This document shows, one piece after another, positions 1 to 4,719 of a stretch of 8,289 nt of DNA. Both the position numbers and the translations under genes were made by a program. Numbering within the stretch: position 1 is the first letter of the stretch; each line of letters starts with the position of its first letter. This stretch comes from JBBRZF01 sp038236965. Lineage in GTDB: Bacteria > Acidobacteriota > Terriglobia > Terriglobales > Acidobacteriaceae. Under the pieces are notes generated by a model. The model made no database searches. It worked only from the letters and a program-made list of their open reading frames with translations, and was not told the origin of the DNA. Where the stretch lies: the NCBI GenBank assembly GCA_038236965.1, contig JBBRZF010000157.1, positions 1 to 8,289 on the forward strand, written 5' to 3'.

Positions 1-758
1 CCCATGTCGGTGCCGAAGCCGCCGATGCCTTTGGTCAGACTGTGTACCACCACGTGCGCGCCCAGTTCCAATGGACGCTGGCAGAAGGGCGTGGCGAACG
101 TGTTGTCCACGACGATGCGAATCCTCTCCGCATCGTTCCGTCCGATATTTGCTTTATCCACGACGCGGCGAACGCCTTCTATGTCAATCAGTTCCAGGTC
201 GGGATTCACGGGAGTTTCGAAATAGACGACGCGGGTCTTCCTGGTGATGGATTTCGCGATGGCCTTCATGTCCAGCATGTTGGCGAAGCGCGTCTTCACG
301 CCCTGGCGCGGAAGCCAGTTCATCATCAGCGAGTAGGTACATCCGTAGAGCACGTCGTGCGCTACCACTTCTTCTCCGGCGCGCACGAGCATGCAAATCG
401 CAGCCGAGATGGCCGCCATGCCGGTCGCAAAACACACCGCCATCTCGCCACCTTCAGCAAGCGCCAGGTTGTCTTCCAGCATGCCGCGCGTGGGTTCATC
501 GAGACGGTCATAGATGTAAATGGGAATGTGGCGTTTGGTATCAATCTTGTCGCACGCAAATTCGAAGAAGCCTTTCGCACCGCGCTGCGTGCTGCTGAGG
601 CGGAAGGTAGCCGAGGACGTCATGGGCGGAACCACGTGATGCGAGTAATCCCATCGCGGCGATTCGTGGGTTCCGTGGATCATCCGCGTACGTATCTTGT
701 ACTCGGCTGGAACTGGTTTCTTCCTGGAAGTCTTGCTCGCCACTTTTTTAGTCGCCAT
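1..758 (-). CDS. Cys/Met-metabolism PLP-dependent enzyme (methionine gamma-lyase / cystathionine gamma-synthase-like), C-terminus off the window
   Basis: The visible 252 residues are the N-terminal part of a fold-type I PLP enzyme of the Cys/Met metabolism family, which eliminates or replaces the gamma group of methionine, cystathionine or homoserine esters. Seen: SATF at 49-52; YDR at 83-85 (phosphate-binding Tyr/Arg position); FATGMAAISA from 110; LYGCT at 137-141; ETPVNP at 181-186; VDNTFATP at 217-224, with D218 as the likely partner of the PLP ring nitrogen; and HSLTKGIGG at 239-247, with K243 the likely Schiff-base lysine. The Cys in LYGCT matches the active-site Cys of methionine gamma-lyase, whereas cystathionine gamma-synthases usually have Gly there. 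The usual NPT after YxR is EPT, and about ten extra residues precede YDR. The N-terminus is lysine-rich (MATKKVASK). The ATG at 758 has GAGGGA at 763-768. A weak promoter (TTGTAT-N18-TGTAAT) lies at 777-806 on this strand. The family is secure; the exact substrate is not. Confidence 0.9.
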   Translation of the reverse strand, partial: MATKKVASKTSRKKPVPAEYKIRTRMIHGTHESPRWDYSHHVVPPMTSSATFRLSSTQRGAKGFFEFACDKIDTKRHIPIYIYDRLDEPTRGMLEDNLALAEGGEMAVCFATGMAAISAAICMLVRAGEEVVAHDVLYGCTYSLMMNWLPRQGVKTRFANMLDMKAIAKSITRKTRVVYFETPVNPDLELIDIEGVRRVVDKANIGRNDAERIRIVVDNTFATPFCQRPLELGAHVVVHSLTKGIGGFGTDM

Positions 759-868
759 GAAATCCCTCACATTTTGATTACAAGAAGCTGTGCTCGAATC
801 ATACAAGAGGGCACGACAAAGGTGCCGCCGGAGCGACGCCTTTGACGTAGAGCCAAGTTGTGAGGACG

Positions 869-900
869 GAGCACGCAGAGGCGCTGGGGGCGCGGTGCTC
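869..900. other. Intergenic imperfect hairpin
   Basis: GAGCAC (869-874) pairs with GTGCTC (895-900), and inside it GCGC (881-884) pairs with GCGC (890-893). It lies about 65 bases past the isochorismatase-like gene's stop, before the PLP-enzyme gene. There is no T-run on either side, so it is not a standard intrinsic terminator. It could be a Rho-linked or processing structure, or have no function. Nothing else is visible in the 208-base gap beyond the SD and weak promoter of the PLP-enzyme gene. Confidence 0.4.
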
Positions 901-966
901 AGACGAACGCTGCGAAAGCGGAGACCTGCCCGTACCTAGCAAGTAGCCCCTGATATTCAGTACTTT

Positions 967-1569
967 CTATTTCAAATACTGGAGCAATTCTTTGAAGGCC
1001 GGAGTTCCGCTCTTGCGAAGCAGTTCGTACATCATCATTTCCGTAGAGGAGATGACCGCGCCGGCGTCCCGCATGCGGTCCAGGCCGACGCGCCAATTCG
1101 ATTCCGCGCGCGAACCGACGGCGTCCGAAGCCACGTGGACCAGGTACCCTTGCGCGAGCGCGCCCAACGCCGTCTGCATGACGCAGATGTGCGCTTCCAT
1201 GCCGCAAAGCAGCATCGTCGTACGATTGCCGGGCAGGCTCTTTACCGCCGAACAGAACTGGTCTTTGCCGAAGCAGGAGAACTCCAGTTTATCGATGGCA
1301 GCAGTCTGCGGCAGCAGGGAAGCTATCTCCGGAACCGTATCGCCCAATCCCTTTGCGTATTGCGTGGTGACGAGCACGGGGATTTCCAGGATGTTGGCCA
1401 AACGGATGAGCAGTTGCGAATTCCGCACCAACGCTTCGTTATTAAAGATAGGCGGCAGCAGTTTCTGCTGGATATCGACCACGACCAAGGCGCATTCCTT
1501 GGCATCGAGTGGTCTGCGTGCGATCTCGGAGTAATCCATGCGTTCGGTGGGTGTAAGGGTCGAAGCCAT
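967..1569 (-). CDS. Isochorismatase-like cysteine hydrolase (YcaC-type)
   Basis: A 200-residue cytoplasmic protein of the usual length for the isochorismatase-like superfamily, which cleaves C-N or related bonds in small amides and vinyl ethers through a Cys-Asp-Lys triad. The triad is complete: D32 in VVVDIQ, K94 in IDKLEFSCF and C129 in GMEAHICV, the last within the typical G-x-E-x-x-x-C turn. TTQYAKGLGDT (68-78) and AVGSRAESNW (150-159) match conserved segments of the YcaC-like branch, whose substrates are mostly unknown. There is no signal peptide. The ATG at 1569 is chosen because a perfect AGGAGG (1575-1580) sits five bases upstream; the internal ATG at residue 11 has no such support. 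It ends in TAG. The PLP-enzyme gene follows on the same strand 208 bases on, with a hairpin between them, so co-transcription is uncertain. The fold call is firm; it could be a nicotinamidase-like or other amide hydrolase. Confidence 0.9.
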   Translation of the reverse strand: MASTLTPTERMDYSEIARRPLDAKECALVVVDIQQKLLPPIFNNEALVRNSQLLIRLANILEIPVLVTTQYAKGLGDTVPEIASLLPQTAAIDKLEFSCFGKDQFCSAVKSLPGNRTTMLLCGMEAHICVMQTALGALAQGYLVHVASDAVGSRAESNWRVGLDRMRDAGAVISSTEMMMYELLRKSGTPAFKELLQYLK

Positions 1570-1652
1570 CGGTGCCTCCTGCTGCGTGCCTGATGAGAAT
1601 GTTCATTCTATCAGCGCCCACGAACCTGATCTGTGCTTTAAGGTTTTGATCT

Positions 1653-1680
1653 AACTGGCAACCGACAACCGGCAACTGTC
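1653..1680. repeat. Degenerate heptamer tandem repeat, four units
   Basis: Four successive 7-mers: AACTGGC, AACCGAC, AACCGGC, AACTGTC. All begin AAC and end in C, and they differ at three interior positions. The array lies between the isochorismatase-like gene and the tRNA promoter, and stops 15 bases before that promoter's -35 box. It is outside any gene. Confidence 0.65.
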
Positions 1681-1695
1681 TTTCAGAACTGCAGG

Positions 1696-1724
1696 TTGAC
1701 GCATTCGCGACGAGCAAATAGAAT
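1696..1724 (+). promoter_or_regulatory. Sigma70-type promoter for tRNA-Gln
   Basis: TTGACG (1696-1701), a 17-base spacer, then TAGAAT (1719-1724). Each box matches consensus at five of six positions. Transcription would start near 1731 and give a leader of about 58 bases before the tRNA, to be removed by processing. Confidence 0.65.
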
Positions 1725-1788
1725 TACCTTGGTCGCGCGATGCAGGTCTTCACAATCGCGACTTTACAATCTAGCCGCACAACTGTGT

Positions 1789-1862
1789 TGCCCCCTCGTT
1801 CAACGGTAGGACAGACGCCTCTGGAGCGTCATATCGGGGTTCGAATCCCTGGGGGGCAACCA
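1789..1862 (+). tRNA. tRNA-Gln (anticodon CTG)
   Basis: The full cloverleaf folds by eye. Acceptor TGCCCCC (1789-1795) pairs with GGGGGCA (1852-1858). The D-stem is GTTC/GGAC (1798-1801 and 1809-1812). The anticodon stem GACGC/GCGTC (1814-1818 and 1826-1830) holds loop CTCTGGA with anticodon CTG at 1821-1823, reading CAG glutamine codons. The T-stem CGGGG/CCCTG (1835-1839 and 1847-1851) encloses TTCGAAT. The discriminator is A1859 and the CCA end is encoded (1860-1862). The variable region is only four bases (ATAT). No repeat of its 3' end, and so no attachment-site scar, is visible nearby. I saw no clear terminator in the 41 bases before the convergent gene. Confidence 0.96.
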
Positions 1863-1903
1863 AATATCTCCGCAGCAGTTCTGAAGTATCCCCGAAAAAT
1901 AAT

Positions 1904-2854
1904 CTAACGCCGTCGCTCTCGCACTACCACCCGACCACGTCCGTGATATGGAACACCGCGAAAGGGAACTGGTCCAGGCCGGCGCACATACACATAGGGT
2001 CGGTATACGCGGTAGCTCGGATAGCCCACAACAAAGCCGTACGAAGGGTAGTAATACCGTCGCGCATAATACGGGTAGAAGGGACCATACGCTGGTCCAT
2101 ACGCGGAGTACGGATTTGGATAGACAACGGGAGGCGGGGGCGCCATCTCCTGAATCGGCGGAGGCGGAGTCTGTAACTGAGCCTGCTGATAGTCGCCGGA
2201 GTTCACTGCGCGGAACGCCTGCGGCGCGTAGCTGGTATCGACCGTAACCGGCGCCATTACTTCGAAGGTGAGCAACGTCTCGGGGTAAACCACGGTCGGG
2301 TAGCCTCTGGTCAGCAGGACGCCGAGAACGCCAGCGGCTGCGCCTGCTCCAGCACCGATGGCTGCGCCTTTACCCCGGCCTGCGATGGCGCCTATGACTG
2401 CTCCCGCGCCTGTTGTGGCAACCACGGCGCCGGCGTCGCGCTCAACCGTTGGACGGCCGTTCCGCGCCAGCAATTGCGTTCGTAGGGGAGTGGACTGCCC
2501 GTCCGCAAGCGTCAGCCTGGTGAGCGTGATTTTCAGGCGCGATACGCCAGAGACCATTCCCGCTCGCTTCACGTCCACCACGCGTCCACCTACGGTCTGC
2601 CCTCGCTGCGCGACGACGACACCTTGCGAGATCAATGGCTGCGTGAGCGTCGCCGAGAAGACATCTCCGACACGGTTGCGGTCGGAACTGATTGCTTCAT
2701 TGATGCGAACGGTGAGGAAGGTTCCCGGCTGGATGGACAAGGGCGGCGCTCCGGCGGATTCGTCCTGCGCGAGTGCCGTGCCCATCAGGGATGACAGGGC
2801 CAATGCCAACAGCAACGTAGAAGTGCAACGGGTGTATAAAGTGGCGAAGCGCAT
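1904..2854 (-). CDS. Exported glycine-zipper protein with Pro/Tyr/Arg-rich tail
   Basis: A 316-residue protein of unknown role, probably in the envelope or periplasm. A signal peptide is clear: a basic start, a hydrophobic stretch at about 13-24 and an ALA|Q cleavage site after residue 29. Residues 40-135 look like a beta-rich domain (PGTFLTVRINEAISSDRN, GDVFSATL, SRLKITLTRLTL). Residues 145-183 are a glycine zipper (GAGAVIGAIAGRGKGAAIG and on), a pattern that packs helices in membranes. Residues 190-210 return to beta-like sequence (LLTFEVMAPVTV). The tail from 229 is proline-rich, then Tyr/Pro-rich (245-290), and ends in a basic Arg-rich stretch. The ATG at 2854 has AAGGAG at 2863-2868, eight bases upstream. 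That SD lies partly in a hairpin, and an operator-like dyad lies further upstream. It ends in TAG. The reading frame is convincing from its signal peptide and SD; function is unknown. A link to lipoprotein-type glycine-zipper proteins is inference, and there is no lipobox Cys. Confidence 0.85.
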   Translation of the reverse strand: MRFATLYTRCTSTLLLALALSSLMGTALAQDESAGAPPLSIQPGTFLTVRINEAISSDRNRVGDVFSATLTQPLISQGVVVAQRGQTVGGRVVDVKRAGMVSGVSRLKITLTRLTLADGQSTPLRTQLLARNGRPTVERDAGAVVATTGAGAVIGAIAGRGKGAAIGAGAGAAAGVLGVLLTRGYPTVVYPETLLTFEVMAPVTVDTSYAPQAFRAVNSGDYQQAQLQTPPPPIQEMAPPPPVVYPNPYSAYGPAYGPFYPYYARRYYYPSYGFVVGYPSYRVYRPYVYVRRPGPVPFRGVPYHGRGRVVVRERRR

Positions 2855-2862
2855 ATACGAAA

Positions 2863-2891
2863 CTCCTTAGTTGGACTTACCCGGACTAAGG
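2863..2891 (-). promoter_or_regulatory. Possible SD-masking hairpin in the leader of the glycine-zipper gene
   Basis: On the minus strand CCTTAGT (2891-2885), a 13-base loop and ACTAAGG (2871-2865) form a perfect 7-bp stem. The SD AAGGAG covers 2868-2863, so its first four bases are paired when the stem forms. This could lower translation until the stem opens, for example through temperature, a ligand or a protein. The pairing is seen; regulation is inferred. Confidence 0.45.
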
Positions 2892-2902
2892 TCTGAAGTT
2901 GT

Positions 2903-2924
2903 GGCGAACATAGCTATGGTAGCC
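2903..2924. promoter_or_regulatory. Operator-like 22-bp dyad
   Basis: The centre CATAGCTATG (2909-2918) is a perfect 10-bp palindrome, and GGC/GCC at the ends (2903-2905, 2922-2924) plus an A-T pair at 2907/2920 continue the same symmetry, giving 9 of 11 matched pairs. It lies 49-70 bases upstream of the glycine-zipper start codon, where a repressor or activator dimer would bind. I could not place a confident -10/-35 beside it. Confidence 0.45.
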
Positions 2925-2972
2925 CTGAAAAGGCCTTCGATTTCCCAAAACGGGACAAGAATGGTCAAAAAC

Positions 2973-3007
2973 AGCTACGAGCCAAGAGCAGGCTTTTTAG
3001 CTACGAG
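2973..3007. repeat. Direct repeat pair AGCTACGAG around a weak hairpin
   Basis: AGCTACGAG occurs at 2973-2981 and 2999-3007, and the second copy spans the stop codon of the 66-residue gene. Between them AGCC (2980-2983) and GGCT (2991-2994) can pair, followed on the plus strand by a T-run. The stem is only four pairs, so it is a weak terminator candidate at best. Confidence 0.35.
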
Positions 3008-3201
3008 ATTGCGCTCTGTTTGTGTCCTTTTTTCTTTACCAGTTCACGCAGGCGCGTCAACTTATCGTCGGACAAGGTCGCGTGGTTTTCGAAGGCAAGC
3101 TGAGTCACCATTGCCTGTTCGTCTTGCGTCAATTCATGCATCAGGATTCGCTGAGCTTTTTTATAGAGGACATCGACCTCATGCTGCCGCTCGTTTGACA
3201 T
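3001..3201 (-). CDS. Small helical hypothetical protein (66 aa)
   Basis: I do not recognise a family. The protein is charged and probably all-helical: VDVLYKKAQRILMHELTQDE (10-29), then LAFENHATLSDDKLTRLREL (about 35-54), with a lysine-rich end (VKKKGHK). It has no signal peptide, no membrane segment and no Cys. The ATG at 3201 is chosen over longer in-frame options (the frame opens up to 3357) because AAGGGG at 3209-3214 lies seven bases upstream and a likely promoter (3227-3256) sits just behind it; a longer protein would start upstream of that promoter. It ends in TAG. It is divergent from the lectin gene and shares its 179-base upstream region. It may be a small regulator or binding protein, but nothing in the sequence proves this. 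Confidence 0.6.
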   Translation of the reverse strand: MSNERQHEVDVLYKKAQRILMHELTQDEQAMVTQLAFENHATLSDDKLTRLRELVKKKGHKQSAIS

Positions 3202-3226
3202 TGCTATTCCCCTTACCCGTTTTGCC

Positions 3227-3256
3227 ATCATAGGCTGAAATCCTGTTATGCGGCAA
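3227..3256 (-). promoter_or_regulatory. Likely sigma70-type promoter for the 66-aa gene
   Basis: On the minus strand TTGCCG (3256-3251), an 18-base spacer and TATGAT (3232-3227). The -10 matches consensus at five of six positions and the -35 at four. Transcription would start near 3220, leaving a leader of about 19 bases that contains the SD at 3214-3209. Confidence 0.5.
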
Positions 3257-3380
3257 GAAAGGCGTCGCGCGGCCCTCTGCATTGTTCCACCGGCACCGGT
3301 TGTCGTTTTGGACAGAGGAATGTTGACGCATGGCGCGCTGCTGAGTACCCTCGCCAAAAGAATATTTTACAAGGGGATTT

Positions 3381-4553
3381 ATGAGACGTTTCGCATTCGC
3401 CGCTATTGTCATCTCGCTAATTCTTGGACTGGTTAGCTCCGTCTCGGCGCAAGTAAGCAGCCGTCCAACCCACGACGAACGCATAGGCGACCGCATTCAG
3501 TCGGGCGACGATCAGGGATACGGTCGGCAAGGGCCTCCGCCATGGTCTCGGGCGGCGCAACGAAACCGGCGCGATGTTTATTCCGGCACCTTCGTCAACG
3601 TGGCCAACGGCAAATGTTTAGATCTCGCCGGTGGGCGCGCCGACAACGGCAACATCATTCAACTCTGGGATTGCAACGGCTTGGACCCGCAGATCTGGCG
3701 TGTCATTCGTCTCGATAGGGACGAGTACCTCATCGTGAGTCAGCGCACAGGCAAGGCCGTGGAAGCCGCTCCCGCCGCTCGCGGCAACAGCGCTCTTCGT
3801 CAATGGGAATACGCCGGCACGCCCGTCCAACGCTGGCGGATAGAGACGGTTGAGCGGGGAATCGTGCGCCTTGTGAACTCGAGCAGCGGTATGTGCGCCG
3901 GAACCGCCCTGCAAATCTTTGGACGCCGAGGCGCAGGGGGAGAAATCGTTCTTGCCGGTTGCAACGGCAGTGCTCCCGGGCAGCGCTGGCGCGTCACCAA
4001 CTCCGAAGCCTTCGGACGCGGCGACAGTGACGACGGTGATGGCCATCGCGACAGAGACCGTGACAGAGACCGTGACAGAGACCCTTACCGCGACCGTGGG
4101 CGTGGCGCTCTTCCGGTTCTGAGCGGCAACTTGCGTTACCGCGGCCAGATCACCTCCCGCAGCAGCCGCAAATGTCTCGACATCAATGCGCCCAATACTG
4201 GCAATGGCGCTTACGCTCAACAATGGAATTGTTCGCAGGAAGCGAACCAGCGGTGGAGGGTAGTGGACCTGGGTGGCGACACCTATGCACTGCAACTCGA
4301 CCAGGGCGGACTCGTGCTCGACATTGTTGGCGAGAACCGGGCCAGCGGCGCGCTCATTGAGCAGAGGCGATGGGATGGATCTTCGTCGCAGCGCTGGCGC
4401 CTTCGGACCATGCCGGGCGGAGCCTATGAATTCGTCAATGAAAGCAACGGAAAATGCCTGGATGTGAGGCGTGAGCAGGAATTCCAGAACGGCACCAGAA
4501 TACAGATGTGGGACTGTCGCGGCGGCAATAATCAGCAATGGCTCCTGCAGTAG
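3381..4553 (+). CDS. Secreted protein with two ricin-type beta-trefoil lectin domains
   Basis: A 390-residue exported protein likely to bind sugars on polysaccharides, by analogy with RICIN/CBM13 domains. The signal peptide runs to about residue 23 (VSA|Q). A polar segment follows (24-67), then trefoil 1 (about 69-205), an Asp/Arg linker (217-239) and trefoil 2 (about 253-390). Each trefoil has three QxW repeats, at W106, W152, W203 and at W292, W339, W387, as expected from threefold symmetry. GKCLD-type motifs recur at 77, 262 and 356, and a related SGMCAG at 169. Cysteines fall in matching pairs likely to form disulfides: C79/C98, C172/C194, C265/C284 and C359/C379, so the first and third lobes of each trefoil are braced. 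No catalytic domain is fused, so it is a pure binding protein. The ATG at 3381 follows AAGGGG (3371-3376). A possible but poor promoter is TTGACG-N17-TACCCT (3323-3351). It ends in TAG, with a strong terminator after it. Confidence 0.92.
   Translation: MRRFAFAAIVISLILGLVSSVSAQVSSRPTHDERIGDRIQSGDDQGYGRQGPPPWSRAAQRNRRDVYSGTFVNVANGKCLDLAGGRADNGNIIQLWDCNGLDPQIWRVIRLDRDEYLIVSQRTGKAVEAAPAARGNSALRQWEYAGTPVQRWRIETVERGIVRLVNSSSGMCAGTALQIFGRRGAGGEIVLAGCNGSAPGQRWRVTNSEAFGRGDSDDGDGHRDRDRDRDRDRDPYRDRGRGALPVLSGNLRYRGQITSRSSRKCLDINAPNTGNGAYAQQWNCSQEANQRWRVVDLGGDTYALQLDQGGLVLDIVGENRASGALIEQRRWDGSSSQRWRLRTMPGGAYEFVNESNGKCLDVRREQEFQNGTRIQMWDCRGGNNQQWLLQ
4050..4083 (+). repeat. 12-bp in-frame tandem repeat encoding DRDR
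   Basis: The unit GACAGAGACCGT is present twice in full (4050-4061, 4062-4073) and then as ten bases (4074-4083), all identical. It is in frame and encodes Asp-Arg-Asp-Arg in the linker between the two trefoils. Gain or loss of a unit would change the linker by four residues without breaking the frame. Confidence 0.85.
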
Positions 4554-4576
4554 GCGGCGCAGTGCACACAACTCTA

Positions 4577-4606
4577 GGAGAGGCTTCGGCCTCTCCTCTT
4601 TCTTTT
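4577..4606 (+). terminator. Rho-independent terminator after the lectin gene
   Basis: GGAGAGGC (4577-4584), a TTCG tetraloop and GCCTCTCC (4589-4596) form a perfect 8-bp stem, followed by TCTTTCTTTT. It lies 23 bases past the lectin stop and insulates the downstream haem-protein gene. Confidence 0.92.
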
Positions 4607-4719
4607 GGGCCCACAATGGGACGCAGGAAAGCGAGTCGAATACTCCTCGTTGCAGATTGCGCGTCGGACGGCACTCGTGAGGTGCGGAGCATCCATTACT
4701 ACGAACGAAAGGAGTTTCT

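Noticed and set aside
42..845. 267-codon plus-strand open frame
   Set aside because: It lies antisense to the PLP enzyme, whose motifs (SATF, VDNT, SLTKG) are unmistakable. It has no SD and its sequence resembles no domain.
992..1534. 180-codon plus-strand frame
   Set aside because: Antisense to the isochorismatase-like gene, which has its full catalytic triad and a perfect SD.
1789..1862. tRNA as integration site or amber suppressor
   Set aside because: No copy of the tRNA 3' end or integrase gene is nearby, and the anticodon is CTG rather than CTA, so it does not read TAG.
2358..2870. 170-codon plus-strand frame
   Set aside because: Antisense to the signal peptide and glycine zipper of the minus-strand gene; low-complexity Thr/Ala sequence is a product of the opposite frame.
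3001..3357. 118-codon version of the 66-aa gene
   Set aside because: The extra N-terminal part has no SD at its start and would begin upstream of the likely promoter at 3227-3256.
4050..4083. CRISPR-like array
   Set aside because: Units are 12 bases, directly abutting with no spacers, and in frame within a coding gene.
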